Positions 8,804 to 19,900 of a stretch of 64,000 nucleotides of DNA are shown here, one piece after another. The stretch lies in NCBI RefSeq assembly GCF_000961885.1, contig NZ_JZKH01000028.1, positions 1-64,000 on the forward strand. The letters are read 5' to 3'. The translations under genes and the position numbers were made by a program. The notes beneath the pieces are model-generated. The model searched no databases and was not told the origin of the DNA. It saw only the letters and a program-made list of their open reading frames with translations. Numbering within the stretch: position 1 is the first letter of the stretch; each line of letters begins with the position of its first letter. Origin of the DNA: Streptomyces rubellomurinus. Its GTDB lineage: Bacteria; Actinomycetota; Actinomycetes; Streptomycetales; Streptomycetaceae.

Positions 8804-9591
8804 TCACGGCCCCGGACCTGGACCTCGACCTCCCGACGCTGCCCCGCACCGCCACCACCGTCCGCCCGTACGGCGACACCACCGACGACGGCATGGTGCA
8901 GGTCTCCTTCACCCTGCCCGTCCCGCACGGCCCGCTCGCCGACGGCGCCGCGCTGCAGCTCGCCCGGAAGATGGGCATCGACCGGCCGCTGCTCGTCCAC
9001 TCCAAGCCGATCGGGCGGGACTTCAGCTTCTTCGTCGTCTACGGGCCGGTCGTGCACGAGGTCGACCTCGACGAGATCGAGGTCGTCGAGCGGGAGTACC
9101 CGCTGCTGACCGCCAAGGAGGCCAACAGCGCCGTCAGCGAACGGCTCGGCCGAAAGCTCGTGGTGCTCGGCGCCTGCATCGGCACCGACGCGCACACCGT
9201 CGGCATCGACGCCATCCTCAACATCAAGGGGTTCGCGGGCGAGAAGGGCCTGGAGTACTACAAGGAGCTGAAGGTCCTCAACCTGGGCGCGCAGGTCAGC
9301 GTCCCGGAGCTGGTCCGCCGGGCCCGCGTCGAGGGGGCGGACGCCGTCCTGGTCTCCCAGGTGGTCACCCAGCGGGACGCGCACCTCACCAACGTCAAGG
9401 AACTCGCGGCCGAACTGCGCGCCGAGTTCGCCGAGCACGAGCGGCCGCTGCTGGTCGTCGGCGGGCCCCGCTTCGACCCGGGCACCGCCGCCGAGTTGGG
9501 CGCCGACCGCGTCTTCGGCCGGGGCACGACGCCCTCCGACGTCGCCAGCTACCTGGTGCACGCGCTCACGGGGGCGGAGCTCACGGGATGA
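8800..9591 (+). CDS. kamE: Lysine 5,6-aminomutase beta subunit (B12-binding)
   Basis: A 263-residue beta subunit. The cobalamin-binding motif DxHxxG is DAHTVG with D130 and H132, the base that replaces dimethylbenzimidazole on cobalt. The PLP-binding lysine is probably K143 in NIKGFAG. In the clostridial enzyme these residues are His133 and Lys144, so spacing is preserved exactly. The C-terminal half is the Rossmann-like B12 domain (LVVGGPRFDPGTAAELGADR). GTG start in the GTGA overlap with kamD. The stop overlaps the next start (ATGA). All catalytic landmarks look intact, so the mutase should be functional. Confidence 0.93.
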   Translation: MITAPDLDLDLPTLPRTATTVRPYGDTTDDGMVQVSFTLPVPHGPLADGAALQLARKMGIDRPLLVHSKPIGRDFSFFVVYGPVVHEVDLDEIEVVEREYPLLTAKEANSAVSERLGRKLVVLGACIGTDAHTVGIDAILNIKGFAGEKGLEYYKELKVLNLGAQVSVPELVRRARVEGADAVLVSQVVTQRDAHLTNVKELAAELRAEFAEHERPLLVVGGPRFDPGTAAELGADRVFGRGTTPSDVASYLVHALTGAELTG

Positions 9592-11165
9592 GCTTCCGAC
9601 CGTCCGACTTCCTCAGCGACCCGCACCTGCTGGTCTACCTCGCCGACCCGTTCCTGCTGCACCCCCAACTCCCGTACCCGGAGCCACCGATGCCCACCGC
9701 CGCCGCCGACCGCCTGGACACCCGCTTCGCCGACGCCGCCGCCCGCCACCCGGACCGCACCGCCGTGTCCGACACCTCCGGCACTCTGACGTACCGTCAA
9801 CTCGACACCCTGGCCTCGGAGGTGGCGGATTCCCTCGGCGGCCGCGTCTCCCCGGGCCAGCTCGTCGCCCTGCGCGCCGACCGCACCCGGCACGCCCCCG
9901 GCGGCGTCCTCGGCATCCTCCGCTCCGGCGCCGCCTACCTGCCCGTCGACCCCGGCTACCCGGAGGCCCGGCAGCAGCACCTGCTCAACGACTCGGGGGC
10001 CCAACTGGTGCTCACCGACGCCCCGTTGCTCCCGGGCGAGGAGCCCGTCGCGACGGTCGGCCCCTTCACCCTCGCCACCCGCCCGGGCGTCACCCCGAAG
10101 ACCACCCCTGCGGACACCGCGTACGCCATCTACACCTCCGGCTCGACGGGCCTGCCCAAGGGCTGCCTGGTCAGCCACGCGCACGTCCTGGAACTGATGG
10201 ACGGCGCGGCGCCGCTGTTCGACCTCGGCCCGGACGAGGTGTGGACGATCTTCCACTCGTGGAGCTTCGACTTCAGCGTCTGGGAACTGTGGGGCCCGCT
10301 GCTGTACGGCGGGCAGGCGGTGGTCGTCGACCGCGAGAACGCTGCTGATCCGGAGGCCTTCGCGCAGTTGCTGGCGGACCGTGGGGTCACCTTCCTCAAC
10401 CAGGTCCCCTCGGCTTTCGGCAACCTCGTCACCGAAGCCGCCGCTCTGGGCCTCTCCTTCCCCTCCCTCCGCCACGTGGTCTTCGGCGGCGAGGCCCTCG
10501 TCCCCGACGACGTCCGCCGCTTCTGGCAGGCCGGCCTCGGCCCCAACGCCCGCCTGGTCAACATGTACGGCATCACCGAAACCACCGTGCACGTGACCTT
10601 CTGCCCCCTCACCCCCGACCTGCTGGACGGCGCCCGCCCCAACCGCACCCCCATCGGCCGCCCCCTGCCCCACCTCGCCATCTCCCTCCGCGACGCCGAG
10701 GGAACGCCCGTCCCGGTCGGCCAGCCCGGCGAACTCTGGGTCTCCGGGGCCTCCGTGAGCCACGGCTACCTCGAACGCCCCGAGCTCAACGCCGCCCGCT
10801 TCGTCGACGGCCACTACCGCAGCGGCGACTGGGCCGTCGAAGAGCCGGACGGCACCTACTCCTACCTCGGCCGCCAAGACGGCCAGGTCAAGCTGCGAGG
10901 CTTCCGCATAGAACTCGGAGAAATCGAAGCCGCCCTCCGAGCCATCCCCGGAGTGACCAGCGCCGCCTGCACCGTCACCCCCGACGCCCAGTCCCTGAGC
11001 GCCTACGTGGTCGCCAACCCGGACGAGGTGCCCACCAGGGTCATCCGCGCCCACCTCGCCGACCACCTCCCGGCCCACATGCTCCCCCAGTCCATCCACC
11101 ACCTCCGCCAGCTCCCGCTGACCCCTCACGGCAAACTCGACCGCACCGCCCTCCTCGCGGCCTGA
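9588..11165 (+). CDS. Free-standing adenylation domain, predicted threonine-specific
   Basis: A 525-residue ANL-family enzyme that should activate an amino acid as its adenylate. Core motifs are present: IYTSGSTGLPKG (A3), FDFSVWELWGPL (A4), NMYGITETTVH (A5), YRSGDW (A7), GQVKLRGFRIELGEIE (A8) and LPLTPHGKLDR (A10). Residues at the ten specificity positions read D228 F229 W232 N271 V298 G300 M326 V334 H335 K516, that is DFWNVGMVHK, one change from the known threonine code DFWNIGMVHK. The protein ends right after A10, so there is no carrier or condensation domain. The start at 9588 is coupled to kamE and has GGAG upstream; ATG 9690 with its own GGAG is an alternative that removes 34 residues. 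Confidence 0.88.
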   Translation: MSFRPSDFLSDPHLLVYLADPFLLHPQLPYPEPPMPTAAADRLDTRFADAAARHPDRTAVSDTSGTLTYRQLDTLASEVADSLGGRVSPGQLVALRADRTRHAPGGVLGILRSGAAYLPVDPGYPEARQQHLLNDSGAQLVLTDAPLLPGEEPVATVGPFTLATRPGVTPKTTPADTAYAIYTSGSTGLPKGCLVSHAHVLELMDGAAPLFDLGPDEVWTIFHSWSFDFSVWELWGPLLYGGQAVVVDRENAADPEAFAQLLADRGVTFLNQVPSAFGNLVTEAAALGLSFPSLRHVVFGGEALVPDDVRRFWQAGLGPNARLVNMYGITETTVHVTFCPLTPDLLDGARPNRTPIGRPLPHLAISLRDAEGTPVPVGQPGELWVSGASVSHGYLERPELNAARFVDGHYRSGDWAVEEPDGTYSYLGRQDGQVKLRGFRIELGEIEAALRAIPGVTSAACTVTPDAQSLSAYVVANPDEVPTRVIRAHLADHLPAHMLPQSIHHLRQLPLTPHGKLDRTALLAA

Positions 11166-11348
11166 CCCGGTCGCACAGGAAGTCGGCCAGCCCGACTTCC
11201 TGCGCACCCAGCCGCGCGCCTTCCGCGGCCCCTTCGTCCAGTCGGCCAGCCCTTCGCCGTACGGGGGTTCGGCACAGGACTCGGCGAAGACCACCTTCAG
11301 CTGGTCCTCCAGCTCGCCTGTCTGCTCGCCGTCCAGGAGTCGGATCAC
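11166..11348 (-). pseudogene. Acetyltransferase N-terminal remnant
   Basis: Reading from a GTG at 11348, the peptide VIRLLDGEQTGELEDQLKVV followed by FAESCAEPPYGEG resembles the first 45 residues of a GNAT acetyltransferase, then degenerates and runs without a stop into the antisense of the adenylation gene. The acetyl-CoA loop is absent. I read this as a decayed gene fragment at the right edge of the biosynthetic operon. Confidence is limited because the family call rests on the N-terminus only. Confidence 0.35.
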
Positions 11349-11377
11349 GCTTCCACCCCGTCTCGCAGGCGTCGAAC

Positions 11378-11407
11378 GCGGCCGTCCGAGAGCGCTCGGA
11401 CGGCCGC
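11378..11407. terminator. Perfect 13-bp inverted repeat with 4-nt loop
   Basis: GCGGCCGTCCGAG (11378-11390), loop AGCG, then its exact complement (11395-11407). It lies 213 bp past the stop of the adenylation gene. No T-run follows, as is common for Streptomyces terminators. It could end the biosynthetic operon or be part of a decayed gene. The rest of 11408-11600 shows no gene I can support. Confidence 0.45.
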
Positions 11408-11600
11408 GTCCAGGCGGTTCCGCTGGCGGACTCGCAGGCTGTCGGCGACTTCCGACGCCGGGAGGAGTGCCGGTGGGCGCAGGCCTCACGTCGAATCCTC
11501 CTTGTGACAGCGGGACGATGCGATGCCAGCAAGCGACCACTCCGACAACGGCGCCCATGGCTCAAATCCCGCCGAACTCGCCCAGCTGGACGGCAGGGAC

Positions 11601-11891
11601 CTAGCAACTGGGGATGTCAGCCGTCTTGATGATCTGGCCGGGCCCGATAAACCGGCTGGCCACCAGGATGCCCGCGTCGTGGGCTGCCTGGCCCGCATGG
11701 CTGGCAACGGCATCCTCCAGCAGCCACGGTGTGAGGTCCCGCTCGAACGCATCGACGGCCGTCTTCAGCACGCAACTCTCCGTGGCGATGCCGCAGATGT
11801 ACAGATCCGTCCCGCCGTGCCGGCGAACCAGGTCCGCACCCTCGTCGGTGAACAGGCTGTAGATCGTCTTGTCCAGGACCGCCGTGGCCTT
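11601..11891 (-). pseudogene. Isochorismatase-like cysteine hydrolase, 5' truncated
   Basis: The frame encodes VLDKTIYSLFTDEG, then DLYICGIATESCVLKTAVDA, then LEDAVASHAGQAAHDAG and RFIGPGQIIKT: the C-terminal half of an isochorismatase-fold cysteine hydrolase, with the catalytic Cys in ATESCV. The N-terminal half, including the catalytic Asp region (VVDMQ type), is missing. The frame stays open upstream to about 12119 but that part does not look like the family. The neighbouring fragments are also broken, so this is most likely a relic. Confidence 0.6.
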
Positions 11892-12130
11892 CCGAGCGTG
11901 CGGTGACGGGTCCCGGGTGATGCCCGTGATGATCCGGGCCGACTCCGCTTCCACGTCGGGGCGGGGGCTGGCGATGGTGCACCGGCTCACGCGCGGGCAG
12001 TGGGGCGTCTCACCACTCCCGCTCGGGAAGGTCGTCCACGCCGATCTCCCGATCGTCGAGCGGTGAAGCCCCTCCCACCCGAGGACTCCGAGGACACGCC
12101 CGATCCCGACCCCGTCCAATTCTCATGCTG

Positions 12131-12460
12131 ATGCGCAACCAGCGCCGCGATCTCCGCATCTTCCGGGACGTGGTCCGCGACGACCACGTCCCGGACGAAT
12201 CGACCACCGCCCTCTCCCCGCACCGGATCACCGGCGACAGCTGGGAGGCCCGCTTCGCCCTCGGCCTGTGCCTGCCCGACGTCTGGACCGCCTGGGACGC
12301 CGACGCCGACCGCCTCTGGGTCGCCACCACCGACGCCCGCTCCTGGGCTGCCGTCGACCGGGACCGCGACCGCTTCGCCGTCCACCAGTACGGCCCGCGC
12401 CGCCTCTGGGACGAGGTCGAGGCCGCCTACCTCTGGTGGGAGGACCAGGGCTGCCCCGGC
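12131..12460 (+). pseudogene. C-terminal fragment of a methyltransferase-like protein
   Basis: The open frame ends with SWAAVDRDRDRFAVHQYGPR, then RLWDEVEAAYLWWEDQG, which resembles the C-terminal extension of Streptomyces isoaspartyl/FxLD-type SAM methyltransferases. The SAM-binding domain is not present upstream, and the frame then runs into the antisense of the next gene. I interpret it as a truncated gene. It might instead be a small real protein starting at ATG 12125 or 12131. Confidence 0.4.
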
Positions 12461-12470
12461 CCAGCCGGGG

Positions 12471-13295
12471 TCAGCGGAAGGCGGGGGCCGGGCGGGAGCG
12501 TTCGTTGGCCGCCGTTGCCCGGAACGCGGCGTGCCATGCCGTGGTGAGGCCGTCGCGGGCGGCGGTGAGGGCGGCAGCAGTGTTGCCGCCGGGGACGGCG
12601 ACGCGCTGGACGACGTCGTCCAGGCCCGCGCCCTCGGCGAGCAGCCGGCCCGCGGCCTGCAGGCTCTGCGCGACGAGCTGTTCCGCCAGCTCCCGCGGCA
12701 GCGGGGCGCCGCGCTCCTGCTGCGCGTCCACCATCGCCCGGGCGGCGGCGGCCAGGAGCGCCGGGCCGCAGGAGGCCAGGTCGGTGGCCGCCCGGCCCTG
12801 GGCCTCCTCGATCACGAACGGGGTCGAGAAGGCCCGCAGCAGGGCCAGCAGGTCCCTCGTGCCCTGCTCCGTCAGACGCGCACCGGGCACCAGGAGCGTC
12901 GCGCCGGCACCGGCCTCGTTGCCCGCGCTCGGGATCAGCTTGGCCACCGGGCCGTCGACGGCCTCCGCCAGCGCCCGCAGCGGCAGGCCGTTGTTGATGG
13001 CGACCACCACGTGCCGGAGGCCGAGCCCCGGGCGCAGGTCGTCGAGGACGGACGGCAGGTCCGCGTTGCCCACGCACAGGACGATCACGTCGGCGCGACC
13101 GGGCAGGTCCGGCAACGGCAGGACCGTCGCACCGGGCACGGCGGCCCGCAGCCGCGTGACGCTCGCCGGGGAACGCCCGGCCGCGAAGACCCCCTCGGGC
13201 CCGACCGCCTTGCTGAAACCGGCCGCCAGGGTCAGCCCCATGCGACCCAGACCGACCACGCCCACCGCCCGATACCCGCTCACGGCCACCAGCAT
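12471..13295 (-). CDS. Pyrroline-5-carboxylate reductase-like NAD(P) oxidoreductase
   Basis: A 274-residue two-domain protein like ProC. The N-terminal Rossmann fold has VGVVGLGRMG at about residues 11-20. The C-terminal helical domain has the P5CR-type loop VAVPGGNTAAALTAA. P5CR reduces pyrroline-5-carboxylate to proline with NAD(P)H, but this divergent copy may act on another imine or only bind nucleotide. The signature differs from canonical SPGGTT, so I give no symbol. The start is uncertain: ATG 13295 lacks a good ribosome site and GTGs a few codons in are possible. It is not obviously in an operon. Confidence 0.75.
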   Translation of the reverse strand: MLVAVSGYRAVGVVGLGRMGLTLAAGFSKAVGPEGVFAAGRSPASVTRLRAAVPGATVLPLPDLPGRADVIVLCVGNADLPSVLDDLRPGLGLRHVVVAINNGLPLRALAEAVDGPVAKLIPSAGNEAGAGATLLVPGARLTEQGTRDLLALLRAFSTPFVIEEAQGRAATDLASCGPALLAAAARAMVDAQQERGAPLPRELAEQLVAQSLQAAGRLLAEGAGLDDVVQRVAVPGGNTAAALTAARDGLTTAWHAAFRATAANERSRPAPAFR

Positions 13296-13334
13296 CGCAG
13301 ACCCGCGTCGGGCCCCGGACGGACAGCGGGCGGC

Positions 13335-13517
13335 CTACGGGTGCGGGCGGGTCCGCTGCGGCGGGAGGAGCGGGGCGGGGGCGCGGCGGGCGAGGTCGGC
13401 GAGGGTGTGGAAGAGGATGTCGCCGAGGAGCACCGGGTCGCGCGAGGTGTCCCGCGCCGGGGTCTCGACGGGGTCGGTGGGGGTGGGCACGGTTCTCTCT
13501 GCCGATGTGGTGGCCAC
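13335..13517 (-). CDS. Possible small protein, unknown function
   Basis: A frame of about 60 residues from a GTG with an AGGA-like site 8 nt upstream, containing DPVLLGDILFHTLADLARRA, a plausible amphipathic helix, between proline-rich ends. No family is recognised. It sits just upstream of the ProC-like gene on the same strand, with a 39 bp gap. Codon bias favours coding only weakly, so this may be an unused frame. Confidence 0.25.
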   Translation of the reverse strand: MATTSAERTVPTPTDPVETPARDTSRDPVLLGDILFHTLADLARRAPAPLLPPQRTRPHP

Positions 13518-13666
13518 GGCCGGTTCCTGCCCGTCGCCGCCGGTGCGGACACGCGTCAACCCCGCCGATCGGCTGGAAAACGACGCCCGCGACCGGGAAG
13601 AAGGCCGAAAGACGGCCGGGTGCCGCGGTCGTGACCGGGCCGCCGCCGATGGGCGAAGATGGTCCG

Positions 13667-14497
13667 GTGACCGAGCCCCTCGCCCCCGCCCCCCGCCTGA
13701 TCGCCACCGACCTGGACGGCACCCTGCTCTGCGCCGGCGGCACCGTGAGCGACCGCACCGCCGCCGCGCTGGCCGCGGCCGAGGCGGCCGGGGTGCAGGT
13801 GGTGTTCGTGACCGGCCGCCCGCCGCGCTGGATGCAGCAGGTGAGCCCGCACATCGGCGGCCACGGGGTGGCGATCTGCTCCAACGGCGGCGCCGTGGTG
13901 GACGTGCGGCGCGGCGAGCTGCTGGAGTCGTTCCCGCTGGCGGCCGGGACGGCGCTGGCGGTGGTGGACGTGCTGCGGGCGAAGCTGCCCGGCACCGCGT
14001 TCGCCTTCGAGTACCCGGCCGGTTTCGCCCGCGAGCCCGAGTACGCGGTGCCGATGTGGGGCGAGGAGACCGACCACCCGATCGGCTCGGCCGAGGAGCT
14101 GCTGGGCCCGGACGGCCGGGTCCGCGGCCTGTTCAAGCTGCTCGCCAAGCACCCGGACCTCGACCCGGACGTGCTGCTGGACGAGGCCCGGGCGGCGGCC
14201 GGGCACCTGGCCGAGATCACCCGCTCGGCGCCGATCCCGCTGCTGGAGATCAGCGCGCCGGGCGTCACCAAGGCGAGCACGCTGGCCCGCTGGTGCGCCG
14301 GGCACGGGATCGACCGGAGCGAGGTGGTGGCCTTCGGCGACATGCCGAACGACCTGGAGATGCTGGCCTGGGCGGGCACCGCCTACGCCGTCGCCAACGC
14401 GCACCCGGAGGTGCTGGCGGCGGTGGCCCGGCACACCGTGAGCAACGACCAGGACGGCGTCGCCGCCGTCCTGGAGCGCCTCCTCGAACTCGCCTAG
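13667..14497 (+). CDS. HAD-superfamily hydrolase, Cof type
   Basis: A 276-residue HAD phosphatase of the Cof/IIB class, which dephosphorylates small metabolites such as sugar phosphates. Motif I is DLDGTLL with the nucleophilic Asp at the very N-terminus. Motif II is the TGRPPRW region, a cap domain follows, and motif III/IV are the lysine region GVTKAST and FGDMPNDLEML with metal-binding aspartates. The GTG at 13667 gives the normal family N-terminus; an ATG at 13649 would add 6 residues. The TAG stop lies inside a tandem repeat. It converges with the gene at 14549. Confidence 0.85.
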   Translation: MTEPLAPAPRLIATDLDGTLLCAGGTVSDRTAAALAAAEAAGVQVVFVTGRPPRWMQQVSPHIGGHGVAICSNGGAVVDVRRGELLESFPLAAGTALAVVDVLRAKLPGTAFAFEYPAGFAREPEYAVPMWGEETDHPIGSAEELLGPDGRVRGLFKLLAKHPDLDPDVLLDEARAAAGHLAEITRSAPIPLLEISAPGVTKASTLARWCAGHGIDRSEVVAFGDMPNDLEMLAWAGTAYAVANAHPEVLAAVARHTVSNDQDGVAAVLERLLELA

Positions 14498-14553
14498 CCG
14501 ACCTCGCCTGGCCGAACTCGCCTGGCCAACTCGCCTACCCGAACTCGCCTAGC
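14485..14553. repeat. Five tandem 14-bp units spanning two stop codons
   Basis: Units CGAACTCGCCTAGC, CGACCTCGCCTGGC, CGAACTCGCCTGGC, a 13-bp variant, and CGAACTCGCCTAGC. The CTAG in unit 1 gives the TAG stop of the HAD gene. The CTAG in unit 5, read on the other strand, gives the TAG stop of the convergent gene. Confidence 0.85.
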
Positions 14554-14956
14554 CGGAGCGCCCGTTGCCGCAGTCCGGGGTCCGCGGCTCGCGCGGCGGC
14601 TGCTTGCCGAGCAGCACCACGAACCGCCGGAACGCGCTCTGGCAGGTGGCGTACCGCTCGTAGGCGCGGCTGGACCGCACCTCGGGGAGGGCGCGGGTGC
14701 CGGGGACGACCCAGATCCAGCCGATGCCGTCCCGGACGTGGGTGATCCGCGCGGTGAGTTCGGAGGCCCCGGCGCGCAGGCCCTCGAAGCCGCGCTCGGC
14801 CTCCCCCGGTGTGTCGAACTGGGCGGCGGTGACCGCGACCACCCGCCCGTTCGGCGCCTTCAGCTGCCAGCGGTACCGCCCGTCCGGAGCGCGCTCGGTC
14901 CGGAACCCGCCACGACGTGCCCCTGCTGCGGTGCGACCGCGGCCGGAAGCGTCCAC
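14549..14956 (-). CDS. YegP/DUF1508-like small protein
   Basis: A 135-residue protein. Residues 18-70 (GGFRTERAPDGRYRWQLKAP, then NGRVVAVTAAQF) resemble the YegP-like beta-beta-beta-alpha domain. The remainder is not recognised. GTG start with GGAGG 8 nt upstream. It overlaps the repeat at its 3' end and stands alone between convergent and unrelated genes. Function unknown. Confidence 0.7.
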   Translation of the reverse strand: MDASGRGRTAAGARRGGFRTERAPDGRYRWQLKAPNGRVVAVTAAQFDTPGEAERGFEGLRAGASELTARITHVRDGIGWIWVVPGTRALPEVRSSRAYERYATCQSAFRRFVVLLGKQPPREPRTPDCGNGRSG

Positions 14957-15123
14957 TGCCCCTCCGTCCGGTTTCCCCGCCGATTACCCTCCGGGACGGT
15001 GACAAGCTATGTGTGCACACGGAATCCGCGAAAGCCCGGACGGTTCACAACTTGCGCTGTTGGCCGGGAAGTTCTCCCCCGTTCAGCTTCCACCGGCCAG
15101 CCAGCAGGGGTCGCAGCCGGAGG

Positions 15124-16956
<1,833 letters not shown>

Positions 16957-16985
16957 CTAGTTTGTACGGTTTTCGGCAGACCGTT

Positions 16986-19900
16986 TCAACGGACGGCCGA
17001 CACGACGGGTTCCAGCAGCCCGTCCGCCTCCACAGCCCCGTCCGCCGCCGGCAGCCCGTCCGCCTCCCGCTCGCGCCGCCGCATCGCGTGCAGCCGCCCG
17101 TCCGGGTCGGCGACCAGCTCGGACCAGCGGCCGCGCTCGACGACCCGTCCGCCGTCCAGCACCAGCACCTCGTCCACGGTGCCGTCGTCCAGCCCGGCCA
17201 GCCGGTGGGTGATCAGCACGGTGGTGCGGCCCGCGGTGGCGGCGAGCAGGTCGGTGGTGAGGGCGTCGGCGGTGGGCAGGTCGAGGTGTTCGGCGGGCTC
17301 GTCCAGGACGAGGACGGGGAAGTCCGCGAGCAGCGCCCGGGCCAGGGCGAGCCGCTGGCGCTGGCCGCCGGAGAGCCGGGCGCCGTGCTCGCCGACCATG
17401 GTGTCCAGCCCGGCCGGCAGCCGGTCGGTCCAGTCCAGCAGCCGGGCGGCGGCGAGCGCGGCGCGCAGCTGCTCCTCGTCGGCGTCGGGGCGGGCGAGCC
17501 GCAGGTTCTCGCGCAGCGAGCTGTCGAAGACGTGGGCGTCCTGCGCGCACAGGCCGATCACCCGGCGGACGTCCTCCCCGGCGAGCGCGCGGCTGTCCAC
17601 AGCCTGTGGACGACCGGCGGCGAAGGTGACGCTGCCCGCGCCGGGCTCCAGGAACCGCAGCAGCGCCTGGGCGAGGGTGGTCTTGCCGGAGCCGGACGGG
17701 CCGACGACGGCGATCCGGCGGCCGGGCGCCAGGTCGAGGTCGATCCCGGTGAGCGCGTCCACGGCCTGCCCGGGGTGCCGGACGGTCAGCCCGCGCACCG
17801 CGACGGGCAGCGGCTGCGCGGGCAGCGCGGCCGCGTCCACGGGCTCGACGACCGGTTCCGGCGCGGACAGCACCTCGTCCAGCCGCGCCCGGGCCGCCCG
17901 GCCCCGCTGCCGGGCCTGGACGGCGAGCGGCATCCCGGTGACCGCCTCGAAGGCGGCCAGCGGGGTGAGCACCACCAGGGCCAGGCAGACCGGCGCCAGC
18001 GCGCCGTCCCGCACCCCCTGGACGCCGACCGCGGCGGCGGCCGTCACGGTCAGCCCGGTGAGCAGCGCGATCAGCCCGGTGCCGAGCGCGGTGGTCGCGG
18101 CCGAGCGGGCGGCCAGCCCGGTCAGCGCGGCGTCGGCGGAGCGGGCGGCGGCCAGTCGGCGCGGCAGCGCGCCGGCCACGGTGAGCTCGGCGGTGCCGGT
18201 GAACACGTCCACCACGCCGGCGGCCAGCCGGCCCCGGACGGGAGCCTGCCGCCGCTCGGCACCGGCCGACCAGCGGGCGGCCAGCGCGGGCACCAGGACG
18301 CCCGCGAGCAGCAGCCCCAGGCCGAGGACCAGCCCGGCGGCGGGCAGGAAGGCGCCGAGTGCGACGGCCGAGGCCAGCCCGACGACGCCCGCGACGGCGG
18401 CGGGCAGCCGCCAGCGCAGGTGGTGGTCCTGGACGGCGTCCACGTCGGCGACCAGCCGGGAGAGCAGGTCCCCGCGCCGGAAGGCGGGCAGGCCGGCCGG
18501 GGCGAGCACGGTGAGCCGCCGGTACACGGCGGCGCGCAGGGTGCCGAGGGTGCGCAGCACGGCGTCGTGCGAGACCAGCCGCTCGGCGTAGCGGAAGACG
18601 CTGCGGCCGATGCCGAAGGCGCGCACCGAGGTGACGGCCATCATCAGGTAGAGCACCGGGGGCATCTGGGAGGCCCGGGAGATCAGGTAGCCGGAGGTGG
18701 CCATCAGGGCGACGGCGCTGCCGAGGGCGAGCGCGCCGAGCAGCACGGACAGCGCGAACCGCGGCGTGGCCCCGGTCTCCTCCGCCGACTCCTCGGGCAC
18801 GGCCGGGGCGGCGGTCGGCCGCCCGCCGTGTGCGAGCACCCGAGCCGCGGGAGGAGCCTCCGCGGCCGCCGGCCCCGCCAGCCGTACCCGCTCGTCCGCG
18901 ACGGCCAGCAGTGCCGGCCGGTGGGCGACCACCAGCACGGTGCGCGCCGGGTCCTCGGCGAGCGCCCGCACCGCCTCGACCACGGCCGCCTCGGAGGCGC
19001 CGTCCAGGTGCGCGGTGGGCTCGTCGAGCAGCACCAGCGGCCGGTCGTCGGCGAGCAGCACCCGGGCGAGGGCGAGCCGCTGCCGCTGCCCGGCGGAGAG
19101 CCCGGCGCCGTCCTCCCCGAGCCGCGCGTCCAGGTCGGTGACGAAGTCGAGGGCGTGCGCGGCCCGCAGCGCCGTCCACAGCTGTTCGTCGCTCGCCTCC
19201 GGCCGGAGCAGCCGCAGGTTGTCGGCGACCGTGCCGGCGAACAGGTGCGGGTGCTGCGGCACCCAGGCGATCTGCCGCCGCCAGCTCGCCGGGTCCAGCT
19301 CGGCGAGGTCGTGCGTCCGGCCGTCCGCCCCGGTGATCCGGACGGTGCCGGCGTCGGCGGCGGTGAGCCCGAGCAGGACGGCCAGCAGGGTGGACTTCCC
19401 GGCGCCGCTCGGCCCGGTGAGGGCGGTGGTGGCGCCCGGACGCAGCGTCAGCGAGGCGCCGTCCAGTGCGGGCTCGGTGCGGCCGGGGTGCCGGACGACC
19501 AGGCCCTCGGCGGCGATCGCGGCGCCGGCCAGGGCGGGCGCCGGGCGGGTGCCGGCGGCGGGCAGCGGCGTCTCCAGCACCTGGAAGATCCGGTCGGCGG
19601 CGGTCAGGCCCTCGACGCTGGAGTGGTAGAGCGCGCCGACCTGCCGGATCGGGACGTACACCTCGGGGGCGAGGATCAGCACGACCAGCCCGGTCTCCAG
19701 GTCGAGGGTGCCGTCGACCAGCCGGAAGCCGATGGTGACGGCGACCAGCGCGACGGACAGGGTGGAGAGCAGTTCCAGGGCGAAGGAGGAGATGAAGGCG
19801 ATCCGCAGGGTGCGCAGGGTGGCGCGGCGGTAGTCGGCGGTGATCCGGGCGATGGTGGCGGCCTGGGCGCGGGCCCGGTTGAACACCTTGAGGGTGGGCA

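Noticed and set aside
9549..11558. 669-codon minus-strand frame opposite the adenylation gene
   Set aside because: Shadow of the adenylation domain; only its upstream 60 codons (11166-11348) resemble a protein and were listed as a remnant.
11892..12119. N-terminal part of the open frame containing the cysteine hydrolase fragment
   Set aside because: Does not resemble the family's N-terminal half and lacks the catalytic Asp region, so it was left out of the pseudogene.
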